64,000 bases of DNA from Balanoglossus misakiensis. Its lineage: Eukaryota > Hemichordata. Shown in pieces: positions 13,440 to 25,945 of the stretch. The stretch lies in assembly GCA_040954595.2 (NCBI GenBank), contig CM082590.2, forward strand, positions 5,394,001 to 5,458,000, in the 5' to 3' direction. The translations under genes were made by a program, and so were the position numbers. The notes under the pieces were generated by a model. That model was not told the DNA's origin. It did not search any database and worked only from the letters and a program-made list of their open reading frames with translations. Position 1 is the stretch's first letter. Each line of letters begins with the position of its first letter.

Positions 13440-14140
13440 TACTTTAAATATTCTCCATTTATCATACATGCAACGCCTGTATTTGGCACTTTCTATTGTT
13501 CTCGCCCCGAAGATATTTTACGGTATTACACTGAGCACGATATTTTACGGTATTACACTCCGCGTCTCGAACAATTTTTGAGAACGCGCGGCACGACAGT
13601 TCGCTGCGCGTGCGAGCGACGTACGGGGCATAGGACACTAGTGGAGAGGGGTGTTGTAAAATTCGGTTATTAGAAGCTGAAATAACGTTTTCAAAGCTGG
13701 CGGTTTTGCCATGTTGAATGAATCATTTTTACTTCTTCGAAATTCTCAATGCGAAATAATTGTTAACATGATATTTTGAAAGAGAACGTAGACAAGTTTA
13801 TTTAGAATGCGGATGTGCCCATCGTAATGAAAGCTGCCAACCCCCTTAAAATTATACTACGGCCCACACGTCATACGTCACAACATGGCTACTGCCGTGA
13901 TCCCAGCGCCTGGTTCAAATTTGAAATTGTTTTTCTCGGCGCATTTTCGCAAATCATACTGTTTTATAGGTAGGCATGTATGATAAAGGTGTTATTACAC
14001 GGATTTTGGTCGATAACGCGACGCATTCTCGTGATGTCCGTATTTCGACTCGTTGCGAAGCGCAACTCGTCAAAATACGGACATCACTCAAATACGACGC
14101 GTTATCGACCAAAATCCGTGTAATAACCCCTAAATATACC
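13440..14140. mobile_element. Insertion of second-family sequence in alpha copy 2
   Basis: Alpha copy 1 lacks this segment. It resembles 17690-18250 and 20840-21415 in order and sequence, for example the shared GCGAAATAATTGT and ATATTTTGAAAGA words. In all three places it ends in a hairpin. The exact target duplication is unclear because the flanks have diverged. Confidence 0.55.
13991..14127. repeat. 137-bp palindrome with GTTATTAC ends
   Basis: The outer 30 bases of each arm are perfect reverse complements starting GTTATTACACGG and ending CCGTGTAATAAC. The inner arms have scattered mismatches around a centre near 14059. The positional counterparts at 18135-18247 and 21302-21412 have different and much more decayed arms. 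Confidence 0.9.
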
Positions 14141-15179
14141 CATTACAATTTGCCCAATCAAGGCACACTACTTGCATACCACAATAGTTGTGTACTCTTT
14201 GTATGGAGGCAAATTAAAACAGGCATGGCACCATTTAATATATCAGTTGTTCAAATTGCAACATCCATCCATAATATGGTGTCGATATAAAGATGTTCTT
14301 GTATACCTATCAGTTTAAGCTTATTTAGATGGACCAATCTAAAGTTGGAAAGTAAAATCCTGAAAATAATGCAAAAAGTGGCAGCTCTTGAGGATTTAAA
14401 GAAGGGCAATTGACACATGACCCACAACACACGCACCGATAAGACTCAGTATAAGACCCACGATGGCAAACATTTTAGGCAAACATTGACCAGTTGTAAT
14501 AAAACTGCCGGTCAATTTAATGGCTCTTATCAACAGAGAATGGCCTTCACCTGCATCTGATTACATGTTGGAGTCAGTGAGACTCCATGTGTACCAGTGT
14601 CCAGTGTGTAATTGTTATCAGCACCGCTCAACTGCATTCATACTTTTTAAATTAAAACTAAAACTTTGACTATTGTTCCTATTAGCCAACATCGATTGAA
14701 TTGTTGTGCATATCAGCGCGTTCACACTCACTCATGTACTAAGTAAAGAAGAGTAAATGACATCCCTGTCCACACAAGAACACTATAAAAGTCATAAGTT
14801 TGTCCTTCCATTCATGAGGTTTCTGTATATTGTTCTTGATATTCCGATGGTTTAGTTTGAAGTTTATTGACATGCTGTCTGTTGAGCTTTGTATCTTAAA
14901 GATTAAATACTGTTTGTAATTTTAGCTTTACGCCAGTAGACTTAGACGGAAACCACTCCACGCTATATATAGCACAGAGTGTTAGTTTAGTCGGCAGAAA
15001 AACACTCCACCGCAATCAAGTAGCTACAAACATTTTTCAACCAGGTCGCGGCAGGAATTATGATCGTGAGCTACAGCTGTTTGGCAAAATATTGTCGCAA
15101 CCATGGCCCCTTTAGAGCAACAGTTTCTGAGTTGCCAAAAGAGGCCGTGGTTTATTTCGCATGGTTTTAATTATACTAG

Positions 15180-17090
15180 TTTAGTATCTAGCCGTATTTT
15201 GTCCGCTTTGCTTTCAAAATTATGTCTAGAGTCATGCATGCTCCTACATGGCCCAATAAAACCTTGGAATTGTGATGTAACTAGCGACCCTCTGAAGTCA
15301 ATCCCAGACTATTTTTCGTAGGATTGGACAAATGATATACACACATGTGTACTTAAGGATGGGTAAAATTTCAAATTAGCCCCACCATCACTATAATATA
15401 ACACCCAATCACCAGTGTTCAGTTTATATGATTGACTACAAGGGGACGCTAGTTACATCACAACTCCTACACTATTCGAGCGCTGGCGAAATGGAACCAA
15501 TCAGAACGTGCGTCTCATAAATGTATCGACATGTAAATTTTAACCGGTACTTTGCCATGCCGATTGGTATTATTTTTTTCTACCGCAGATCGCTGTCCTG
15601 CGTGAGTGTTGGGTGATTGATGGTGATTCGCTGCTCTGTTTCGGCCTTGGTATAAATCACAGTCGAGGGGTCGAGGAGTGACAGTGTGTAAATCCTTGTG
15701 CTTCAGTGGAGTCGCTAAGGCCAGACTGTCAAAAGGACACCGATTGAACAAGTACACAGTAAATCATGACACGTTGAGTAGAATATTGTATTTCAAGGGG
15801 TATATTTTATAAAATTTGTCCAATTTAGCCTCTACAGGCATAAGTGTGTGTATATTAGAAACAAAACACATTCAGACTATATTACAGTTCTGAATTCAAT
15901 CCCTTGTCCACGATCCTATACATGCAATGATGGAACAGGCATAACTCTCAGGCCCTGTCACGAAACTGTGTCTACAACACATTTTATAGCTACGTTAGCC
16001 CAGCTGTCACATATATTGTGATAGGCTGGCGCCATACCTGCGTCACCTTGAAGGAACTCATGTCGGGTCAGAGGTCATCATTCATTTATATTGCCATATT
16101 TAAAGACACATTGTCAGAATGACAACAAAGTAACACAGACATGCATGGATTTCAACAGGTGTTTTATCTCAAGCTAGGACTGGTCTCGGTTACCCAGAGC
16201 CCTCTGCTTCTTCCGTTGGGCACTCCAGAAAGAGGGTCTGGGGAAACCCGGTAGACAAATCGCTATATTCCAAAATGGCGACGTCCTGCGCGCGAACCCA
16301 CGGCCGACATGTATGACATACGATAAAGAAAACATGCTGAGAAGTGCTAGACCTGCTAAAACTGTATACAAATTGAAAAGAGAGAGAGAAGTTTGGTAAA
16401 TAGTTTTCTAATATCGTCATATCATAATATCGTATCGAATATTAATCTCCCGTCATGCATCGCAGCTGTCCCGATTCCGCCTGGCGATTTGGCTGGTACC
16501 CTGCCTCGGTGACAAACACCAAAGAGGCAGGTAAACACAAACCGCCATATTTAGAATTGTGGAATCTGATTGGCTAATAAATGAACGTTCTATAACTTCC
16601 GGGCTACATTCAATCCGTCGCGTTTCTTGACATTCATTTTTACTCTTCCCAAATATACATATTTTTAAAAAAACAACAGTTTATGATGGAAGTGAAGCTA
16701 AAATCAATACAACTACTGACACAAATATTGGCTGGTATGCGCATTAGCCACTTCCGGGAAAGTGTAAAAAAACTAACACTTTTCAAAATGGCGGTCGGCG
16801 TTTATCTGCGTCTATCTTCGTGACGCGTCTTTTTGCCAAGTCACGTGAGACACAGTGTTCAGCGAACCTGGCGATTTGTCTACCGGGTTTCCCCAGACCC
16901 TCTTTCTGGAGTGCCTAACGGAAGAAGCAGAGGGCTCTGGGTAACCGAGACTAAAGCTAGGACCTGCTGCTTATAAAATGTAGTTTACAATAAAGCAGCG
17001 AAAGAGGTAATACGTCTAACCAGTAACATTGTAAGTAAAAAGTCGTCATGAGAGACCGGGACTTCTCCCACACCACTGAAGATTACAATT
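15180..17090. repeat. Gamma repeat block, copy 3 (interrupted)
   Basis: This gamma block contains the 206-bp inverted-repeat element, a CCAAT module near 15500 and the GGGTCAGAGGTCA motif at 16065-16077. It is split by the 773-bp element at 16181-16953. After the insertion gamma resumes at AAGCTAGGACCTGCTGC and continues to about 17090. Confidence 0.8.
16181..16953. mobile_element. Mutator-like non-autonomous element (773 bp)
   Basis: Terminal inverted repeats of 83 bp lie at 16181-16263 and 16871-16953, starting TGGTCTCGGTTACC on the left and ending GGTAACCGAGACTA on the right, with about two mismatches. The element is flanked by the 10-bp direct repeat AAGCTAGGAC at 16171-16180 and 16954-16963. 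The empty site is seen in the other gamma copies (for example near 4970 and 10008). Long terminal repeats and a 9-10 bp duplication fit the Mutator superfamily. The inside has no transposase-like ORF, so it must rely on an autonomous partner elsewhere. Confidence 0.8.
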
Positions 17091-18134
17091 ATATCATCAC
17101 CATCAAAGTGTGGCATACATAATCTATCCCAGTACTATAATGGCGTCATGCTTGTTTTAAACTACCAAAATTATGTTGTTGTTTTTGACAGTGCGGGATT
17201 TGGGAGGATACTGGCTTTGCTCAGGACCAATCTTTATCTAATACATGCAACGCCTGTATTTAGTAATGTGTTACTATTCTAACTAAAGATATGAGCCCTT
17301 ATTTTAAATAGTGGAAATACAGAGACGGATTTTAACTGTTTGGCCGAAACTATTTTTGAGAAGTAACGTGCTTTATCAACACACTGTGTTGTATGATACC
17401 GAAACCAGATGCAACTTTGTTTTGTCAAATATATAATATAAGGCCGCATTATTTAACAATGACTCGAAAGTCGTCGATCAAAATCACACTGACGCACAAC
17501 GTGTGGCTAACGGACAGTACGCTTTTTCAGAACGTTCAGATCCTGGTCGCTCATAAATTTCCAATAATCAAAATAGTCCAAAAATCCACAGACTACAGAC
17601 TTTGGTCTTATGATTTCCCAGACTATTTCTGAAAACATACGTCAATGCTAACTAACAGTTGACATATCTTAGCCAGACTCCTCTGGAAGCAACTTGCTAC
17701 ACAGCGGAGCGATTAAGGGGTGGACGACCGTTCCCTTGCGAGCGACGCACGGGACAATGGACTCTAGTGGAAAGAGGGGGTAGTACTGTGGGGTTTTAAA
17801 TATTTGTCATCTTGCTGTCAAAATTTGCAGTCTTGCCATGTTGAACGTAACATTTAAACATCGCCAGGATTTCACTGTGCGAAATAATTGTAAATATAGG
17901 ATATTTTGAAAGAAAGCAGAATAAGTTTTTATTTTGAATGTGGATGTGACCATCAATACTAAAGCTGCCATCCCCTCTGAATAATTGTACAGCCTACGTT
18001 GATCACCTGATCAACACGTTACCAATATGGCTATACTCCCGTCACACGCAGGCGATAAGTTTACATTTCTGGCCGTTATTTTTTTTATCTCGGCGCGCGA
18101 ATCTTTTCAAAGCTTAGCGTATGCATGTATGTTT

Positions 18135-18247
18135 GACCGATATCGCGTTGCATTTTGGTAATATGACAATATTTTAACTCCTTGCTGCACAACTCAAAAT
18201 ATGAAAAAAATGTGGCTACATTACCTGAATACAACGCGATACTGGTA
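18135..18247. repeat. Decayed hairpin (copy at 21302-21412)
   Basis: Arms beginning GACCGATATCGCGTTG and ending CAACGCGATACTGGT pair imperfectly around a centre near TTGCTGCACAAC. The same decayed structure is present at 21302-21412. It occupies the same place as the far more perfect but different palindrome at 13991-14127. Confidence 0.6.
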
Positions 18248-18493
18248 AAACTTGTTGTAATATCTCCTAAATCCCCATAATGTAATATGGACATGGGACT
18301 CGGAAGAAATGACAGTTGTAAAAGAAATGCTGGAGTGTCTAATGAATGTGTCGTTTAGGATAGACTCAGAAACGCGACAACACCCACTTTGCAATGTAAA
18401 CAAAAATGTCGACATGCACTGTGAACTCGCACCTATAAAACAAAGATAAGGCAAATGCGTCCAACATGAATAATGCTCGTTCTTTAAAATAAT

Positions 18494-18943
18494 ATGAGGT
18501 TATTACGAAAATACCGCAAAGTATGCACGAGGACATTAGCGCCAAGTATCACCCGACGCGTAGCGGAGGGCGATGCGCTGCGCTAATGTCCGAGTGCATA
18601 CTTTGCGGTATTTTCGTAATAACCTTATTATTATACATCTTACATCTCCGTTAGTTCTTGTGTTGCATGTTACTTGGCTTTCAAAACGCCAAAAATGCCG
18701 CTACAATCGATCGAAAACCGCTCAGTTGACTCAGTGAGCAGCCATCTTTGTTTTTTGTTTACGTGTGCGCACGTGCGTTGGAGTGGGGGCGCCTTGAAAC
18801 CGTCCGCATAACAACGCATACCTGTACACGGTGAGTTGGGGCGCCTTGAAACCTAAAACTTATTTAACGCGCGTTCCGTACGTACCGTTCCGTACGGCTT
18901 TTTATTGCACGCCAAAATCTATTGTTCTCGGCACTAGATGTAT
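18494..18943. mobile_element. Hairpin-bearing 450-bp insertion with 6-bp duplication
   Basis: Repeat copies 2 and 3 read straight through AAAATAATGTTTTAG (near 21653 and 25400). Here the same site is split, with AATAAT on both sides at 18488-18493 and 18944-18949. The insert starts with a 127-bp palindrome (18498-18624, GGTTATTACG to CGTAATAACC) and then about 320 bp without an ORF. The right end, in reverse complement (TTATTATACATCT), repeats a word just inside the palindrome. I cannot assign a superfamily. Confidence 0.7.
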
Positions 18944-19514
18944 AATAATGTTTTAGATGTTCAGGATTTTAATTAAGAATACCTCTTGCCAACCTTCGTC
19001 TTCTTTTTATAATGTCGAATAAAATCATAGTCTTGTTGCATAATTTCAAAACTCGTATAAAAAAATCATTATTTTAAAATTATCTAACTTTAGTCTTGAA
19101 CTCAATACTCTCTACACATAGATTTCTGAATAACACGCCGTCAAAGCCACTGGATGTCGACCTGCATACACGGTCAGAAAAGTCGCTGAATGACAGAGCA
19201 GACAACTTTAAAAAAACCGCATTGATAACAACGCCACTTTGTGTCATCTACCGCAGTCCCCTATTGCCTGGCACGAAAGGAATTCAGTCGAAACCACTCG
19301 ACGTCAATTATTGCAACCACTGTTTATCTTTACGCGCAGAAAAGTACCCCAGCTGTAAAATATAAACATATAAAGTCTGAATTTGTTTCTCCCTATAAAT
19401 GTATTTTATACCCATCAGCTGTCTTGTAGTGTTAATTGTTGATTCGTGTACACATACATATGTTGGAATGTACCAGCTTTGCCGGGAGCATGTGTGGAAT
19501 TAATAACTTAATGT

Positions 19515-20812
19515 TAAGTAGTGCGTAAAACGGATAAACGCTGAGTACGTTCAAGGTGGCATTGCATGAAAAGTTGTGACTTTTGCCAAAGTTTACTTTT
19601 TTACATAAATCGGTAGGTCTAATACTGATCCACATTCTGACAAATGCGTCTTGGCGGAAATGGTGCATAATCACTTTATCTGAATGAGTCCTCAGCTTAA
19701 GAAATAGTTGTCGAAAATGCAAATTGCCGTTTTTCTCAGTTTTCATTTTCGCTGCTTTTGACAACTTCAGAAGAATTTAGCTTCGCTCTGCGTTGGCCGA
19801 ATTTGCTCAAATTTTAACAGGGGATTGTGTATGACCCATCTAACAATACGAAATATATTTAGTCGATAAAGTGTCCCTGGCGGGAATAAACTCTGATTCA
19901 ATACAACTCACCGTGAATTTGATCAAATTTCCTAAAAATCTAACTTTCAAACGCTGTTACTCCTCAATCGAAGCAGATAACGCAAAACTGAATTTTCGTT
20001 TTTTTAACGTTTTGAATGACATATTTAGATGCATGATGCATGATCAACTTTTTACCTAATTTCAATTGAATGACATAATATCAAAAAATGTTTGTTTTTA
20101 ACCCCAAAACGCCACCATTTTTGAGGGTCATTAAAATGTGCAACTCAAACAAAAGTTCAAAAACTCAGCTACCAGAATATGTATGGTTTATATGGGTTTT
20201 AAAGTTGTCTTTGATGAGAAATAGGCGCCAAAGATTACAAAATAAACATCACCATAAATGTGTGGCATACAGAATCTATCCCAGTACTATGGTGACGTCA
20301 TTCTAAAACGCATGCTTGTTTTAAACTACCAAAATTATCTTGTTGTTTTTGATAGTGCGGGATTTGGAAGGATACTGGCTTTGCTCAGAACAAATCGTTA
20401 TCATACAACGCCAGTATTTACTAATGTGTTAGTATTCTAACTGAATATGAGCCAGTATTTTCACTAGTTAAAACATAGAAACGGGTTTTAACTGTTTGGC
20501 TGGAACTATTTTTGAGGAGTAACGTGCTTTATCATCACACTATGTTGTATGATATCGAACTCAGAGCAATTTTGTTTTATCATAGATATAATATAAGGCC
20601 GCATTATTTCACAATGACTCGAAACTCGTCGATCAAAATCACACTAACGCACAACGTGTATGTTGTTGTAGCTAACGCGCAGTACACTTTCAGTACGTTC
20701 AGATCCTGGTCGCTCATAAATTTCCAGCTGTATAGTCCAAAAATCCACGGACTACAGACTTTGGTCTTATGATTTCCCAGACTATTTCTGAAAACATACG
20801 TCAATGCTAACT
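19515..20812. repeat. 1.3-kb near-identical direct repeat (mate at 24096-25388)
   Basis: Long exact runs are shared with 24096-25388 and only scattered differences are visible, so this is the youngest large duplication in the window. Its first 740 bp has no match in copy 1 of the family. A minus-strand ORF beginning MSKAAKMKTEK occurs in both copies but diverges at its C terminus through a frame change, so I do not call it a gene. Confidence 0.85.
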
Positions 20813-22200
20813 AACAGTTGACATATCTTAGCCAGACTCCTCTGGAAGCAACTCGCTACACAGTGGAGCGAATAAGGGGTGGACGACCGTTCCCTTGCGA
20901 GCGACGTACGGGACAATGGACTCTAGTGGAAAGAGGGGGTAGTACTGTGGGGTTTTAAATATTTGTCATCTTGCTGTCAAAATTTGCAGTCTTGCCATGT
21001 TGAACGTAACATTTAAACTTCGCCAGGATTTCACTGTGCGAAATAATTGTAAATATAGGATATTTTGAAAGAAAGCAGAATAAGTTTTTATTTTGAATGT
21101 GGATGTGACCATTAATACTAAAGCTGCCACCCTTTTGAATAATTCTACAGCCAACGTTGATCACCTGATCGACATGTTACCAACATGGCTATACTCCCGC
21201 GACCCCAGGCGATAGTTTCAAATTTCTGGCCGTGAATTTGTTTATCTCGGCGCACTATCTTCGCTAGGCTTAGCGCTTTTTAAAGGTTTGCATGTATGTT
21301 TGACCGATATCGTGTTGCATTTTGGTAATATGACAATATTTTAACTCCTTGCTGCACAACTCAAAATATGAACAAATGTGGCTACATTACCTAAACACAA
21401 CGCGATACTGGTAAAACTTGTTGTAATATCTCCTAAATATTAATCCCCATAATGTAAAATGGAAATGGGACTCGGAGCAAATGACAGGTGTACAGGAGAT
21501 GTTGGAGTGTCCAAGGAATATGTCGTTTAGGATAGACTCAGAAACGCGACACCACCCACTTTGCAATGTAAACAAAAATGCTGACATGCACTGTGAACTC
21601 GCACCTATAAAACAAAGATATTGCGTCCAACACGAATAATGCTCGTTCGTTAAAATAATGTTTTAGATGTTCAGGATTTTAATTAAGAATACCTCTTGCC
21701 AACCTTCGTCTTCTTTTTATAATGTTGAATAAAATCATAGTCTTGTTGCATAATTTCAAAACTGGTATAAAAAAATTATTATTTTAAAATTAGCTAACTT
21801 TAGTCTTGAACTCAATACTCTCTCCACATAGATTTCTGAATAACACGCCATCAAAGCCACTGGATGTCGACCTGCATACAAGGTCAGAAAAGTCGCTGAA
21901 TGACAGAGCAAACAACTTTAAAGAAACCGCATTGATAACATCGCCACTTTGTGTGGTTCACTGCTCACCACTGCCTCGCACAAATGGAATTCAGTCGAAA
22001 CCACTCGACGTCAATTATTGCACCCACTGTTTATCTTTACGCACAGAAAAGTACCCCAGCTGTAAACTATAAACATATAAAGTCTGAATTTGTTCCTCCC
22101 TATTAATGTATTTTATACCCATCAGCTGTGTTGTAATGTTAATTGTTGATTCGTGTACACATACATACGTTGGAATGTACCAGCGTTGCCGGGAGCATGT
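20813..22200. repeat. Second repeat family, copy 2, distal part
   Basis: The region 20817-21654 matches 17645-18490, and 21655-22200 matches 18950-19490 and 25400-25945. The first part is absent from copy 3, where the flanking sequences join directly near 25390. It ends in a diverged P module (anchor at 21845). Confidence 0.75.
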
Positions 22201-22995
22201 GTGGAATTTCAGTTTAAAGAAAACATGAGAATGACTATAAAATTCAGCACAAAGAGGGAACTGAAGAGGCTCTCCAATCTAGAATTTTGTGAGGCGAGAC
22301 ATGTTTGAAAGGCAATCGACACATGCCCCACAACAAATGCACTTACTAGAACATCAGTAGAGGACAAACAGTTTTAGTCAGGTCAGGCCAATTTTTGACT
22401 TCCATCCCTGTACCATGTTGTCCCCTCTCTGGGCGCACACCAAGTCAACCGGATACAACGCCCTCACATGTGCAACGAATGTAATTTTTTTTGTTAGACA
22501 ACTACTTGCAGAATCTGGCCTACACCTTCATCTGATTACATTTTGAGTCAGTGAGACTCCACGTGTACCAGTGTTAATTGTGTCATTTTTATCAGCACCC
22601 TTCATTTGCATTAATCCTTTTGACCACAATTTATTACCTCATTCATCTTTTTGACTATATTGATTAAAACATAGACCGGCCACTATTCATTTTACGGCAG
22701 CATTTTGTGCGTTGCCAAAATTGGTCGTGGTTTAATTCGCACGTGTATAATTATTAATAGGACAGTTCCAGCACTGGCGAAACAGGGCCAATCAGAACGT
22801 GCGTCTGATAAGTGTATTCAGTAAATTAAACTGTCACTTTGCCTACAGCCGAGTATTTTTATTTATACTTCAGAGCATGTGAGTGTTGGCTGATTGATGA
22901 TGATTCGCTGCTCCGTTTCGGTGATGGTGTAACGAACAGTCGAGGAGTGACCGTGTGTAAATCCTTTTGCTCGTGTCCGCTTATTATCCGGGGAC
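22201..22995. repeat. Third repeat family, copy 1, plus gamma fragment
   Basis: The sequence around GCACAAAGAGGGAACTGAAG also occurs at 25980 and 38920 and is followed in each by related sequence with TCATCTGATTACAT-like words. From about 22680 it switches to a diverged Q/S-type segment with a CCAAT-like word and then gamma sequence up to the TTAA insertion. No gene is supported. Confidence 0.65.
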
Positions 22996-22999
22996 TTAA

Positions 23000-23439
23000 A
23001 CCCCGGTGCGGGGTATAAAAGACCCCCCAAATCAGTGGCGAAACTTAATGCCGTTTGACTGACAACAGACAACACCAACGATCTTGGCTCTATGAAAATC
23101 GGCCCAAACAGGTCCAAGCATAAATAATTACACCACACAACGACAGTAGTTGGCTTTTTAAACACACACAACATAAAGTTATCGACGAAAAAGTACACGA
23201 GCTTATGAAACAACGATGATTTTGGGAGAAATCTGGTTTCAGTGCTTTTCAGAAGCGTCCCTGGGAAACAATAACCACGCCATTCAAACAGTTGTCAATC
23301 GCGTGGAAGTGTGAAGTGTTCAATTATTTTCTGTGTACATGAGAGCAATTACACAGTCATTATGCACGACGACCACTCCCAAATAAACAACTATACAAAC
23401 ACACGTTAATCCGAACCCCAGGACTTTCCGCACCGGGGT
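23000..23439. mobile_element. TTAA-flanked 440-bp element
   Basis: The terminal inverted repeat is ACCCCGGTGCGG at 23000-23011, with its exact complement at 23428-23439. TTAA sits directly outside both ends (22996-22999 and 23440-23443). The related empty sites read ATCCGGAGACTTCAGTGGAG (near 34440 and 40470), so TTCA corresponds to the TTAA target. The TTAA target fits piggyBac-like or Kolobok-like transposition. A TATA-like GGGGTATAAAAG lies at the left end. There is no transposase ORF inside. Confidence 0.75.
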
Positions 23440-23443
23440 TTAA

Positions 23444-24095
23444 GTGGAGTCGCGAAGGTCTGACTGTCAAATGGACACCGGTCAAACAAGTACACAGTAA
23501 ATCATAACATGTTGATTTGAATATTTTATTTCAAGGGGTTAATTTTAGAAATGTTGGCCAATTTTGAATCTATAGGCATAATTGTGTGTATACTGGTAAA
23601 ATCATTTACACTATATTACAGTTCTGTATTCAAAACCCTGTCCACGATCCTATACAAACAGTGATACATGCAGTGATAGAACAGGCAGAAATTTCGGGCC
23701 TTATCACGAAACCGTGTCTACAGCACATTATATAGCTATGTCAGCCCAGCTGTCACATATATTGTGAAAGGCTGGCGCCATACCTGCGTCACCTTGAAGG
23801 AACTCATGTCGGGTCAGAGGTCATCATTCATTTGTATTGCATGACTCCGGTCTGCCATGTTTATAGACACATTGTCAGAATGACTACAATGTAACACAGG
23901 CATGTATTTCAACAGGTGTTTTATCTCAAGCTAGGACCTGCTGCTCATAAAAAGTTAGTTTACAATAAAGCTGCGAAATAGGGAATACGTGTAACCAGTA
24001 AAATTTTAAATAAAATGTCGTAATGAAAGACCGGGAATTCTCTGTTATTCGTCACACGTTGGATAACCGCGTGTGTCATGAAGAAATTAACTTAA
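23444..24095. repeat. Gamma repeat fragment
   Basis: This sequence matches the later part of gamma (compare 9630-10160), including GGGTCAGAGGTCA at 23811-23823 and the TCAAGCTAGGACCTGCTGC word. It stops at about 24095, where the near-identical 1.3-kb repeat begins. Confidence 0.75.
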
Positions 24096-25945
24096 CGTTA
24101 AGTAGTGCGGATAAACGCTGAGTAAGTTCAAGGTGGCATTGCATGAAAAGTTGTGACTTTTGCCAAATTTTACTTTTTTACATAAATCGGTAGGTCTAAT
24201 ACTGATCCACATTCTGACAAATGCGTCTTGGCGGAAATGGTGCATAATCACTTTATCTGAATGAGTCCTCAGCTTAAGAAATAGTTGTCGAAAATGCAAA
24301 TTGCCGTTTTTCTCAGTTTTCATTTTCGCTGCTTTTGACAACTTCAGAAGAATTTAGCTTCGCTCTGCGTTGGCCGAATTTGCTCAAATTTTAACAGGGG
24401 ATTGTGTATGACCCATCTAACAATACGAAATATATTTAGTCGATAAAGTGTCCCTGGCGGGAATTAACTCTGATTCAATACAACTCACCGTGAATTTGAT
24501 CAAATTTCCTAAAAATCTAACTTTCAAACGCTGTTACTCCTCAATCGAAGCAGATAACGCAAAACTGAATTTTCGTTTTTTTAACGTTTTGAATGACATA
24601 TTTAGATGCATGATGCATGATCAACATTTTACCTTATTTCAATTGAATGACATAATATCAAAAAATGTTTGTTTTTAGCCCCAAACCGCCACCATTTTTG
24701 AGGGTCATTAAAATGTGCAACTCAAACAAAAGTTCAAAAACTCAGTTACCAGAATATCTATGGTTTATATGGGTTTTAAAGTTGTCTTTGATGAGAAATA
24801 GGCGCCAAAGATTACAAAATAAACATCACCATAAAAGTGTGGCATACAGAATCTATCCCAGTACTATGGTGACGTCATTCTAAAATGCATGCTTGTTTTA
24901 AACTACCAAAATTATCTTGTTGTTTTTGATAGTGCGGGATTTGGAAGGATACTGGCTTTGCTCAGAACAAATCGTTATCATAGAACGCCAGTATTTACTA
25001 ATGTGTTAGTATTCTAACTGAATATGAGCCAGTATTTTCACTAGTTAAAACATAGAAACGGGTTTTAACTGTTTGGCCGGAACTATTTTTGAGGAGTAAC
25101 GTGCTTTATCATCACACTATGTTGTATGATATCGAACTCAGATGCAATTTTGTTTTGTCATAGATATGATATAAGGCCGCATTATTTCACAAAGACTCGA
25201 AACTCGTCGATCAAAATCACACTAACGCACAACGTGTATGTTGTTGTAGCTAACGTGCAGTACACTTTCAGTTCGTTCAGATCCTGGTCGCTCATAAATT
25301 TCCAGCTGTATAGACCAAAAATCCACGGACTACCGATTTTGGTCTTATGATTTCCCAGACTATTTCTGAAAACATACGTCAATGCTAACTAAAAGTTGAA
25401 ATAATGTTTTAGATGTTCAGGATTTTAATTAAGAATACCTCTTGCCAACCTTCGTCTTCTTTTTATAATGTCGAATAAAATCATAGTCTTGTTGCATAAT
25501 TTCAAAACTCGTATAAAAAAATTATTATTTTAAAATTAGCTAACTTTAGTCTTGAACTCAATACTCTCTCCACATAGATTTCTGAATAACACGCCATCAA
25601 AGCCACTGGATGTCGACCTGCATACAAGGTCAGAAAAGTCGCTGAATGACAGAGCAAACAACTTTAAAGAAACCGCATTGATAACATCGCCACTTTGTGT
25701 GGTTCACTGCTCACCACTGCCTCGCACAAATGGAATTCAGTCGAAACCACTCGACGTCAATTATTGCACCCACTGTTTATCTTTACGCACAGAAAAGTAC
25801 CCCAGCTGTAAACTATAAACATATAAAGTCTGAATTTGTTCCTCCCTATAAATGTATTTTATACCCATCAGCTGTGTTGTAATGTTAATTGTTGATTCGT
25901 GTACACATACATATGTTGGAATGTACCAGCGTTGCCGGGAACATG
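24096..25945. repeat. Second repeat family, copy 3
   Basis: The stretch 24096-25388 is near-identical to 19515-20812. The copy then skips the 838-bp segment present in copy 2 and continues at about 25400 with the sequence matching 21655-22200, including a diverged P module (anchor at 25591). Confidence 0.8.

Larger units (their letters stand above)
11245..15175. repeat. Alpha repeat block, copy 2
   Basis: The block is collinear with 1-3240, including the P module (about 11720-12110), Q modules (12150-12420 and 14930-15175) and the intervening 1285-2200-like sequence. It is interrupted at about 13440-14140 by about 700 bp related to the second repeat family (17.7-18.3 and 20.8-21.4 kb), carrying a hairpin at 13991-14127. 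No gene is supported. Confidence 0.8.
17091..19505. repeat. Second repeat family, copy 1
   Basis: This copy is collinear with 20248-22200 and in part 24828-25945. It includes the GTGCGGGATTTGG and TTCCCAGACTATTTCTGAAA segments, the decayed hairpin at 18135-18247 and, at its end, a diverged P module (anchor at 19135). It carries a private 450-bp insertion at 18494-18943. Reading frames are short and not conserved between copies. Confidence 0.75.

Noticed and set aside
19432-19764. Minus-strand ORF beginning MSKAAKMKTEK, also at 24087-24341
   Set aside because: The two copies lie in a near-identical 1.3-kb repeat and their C termini differ through a frame change at the repeat edge. No motif or splice signal supports a protein.
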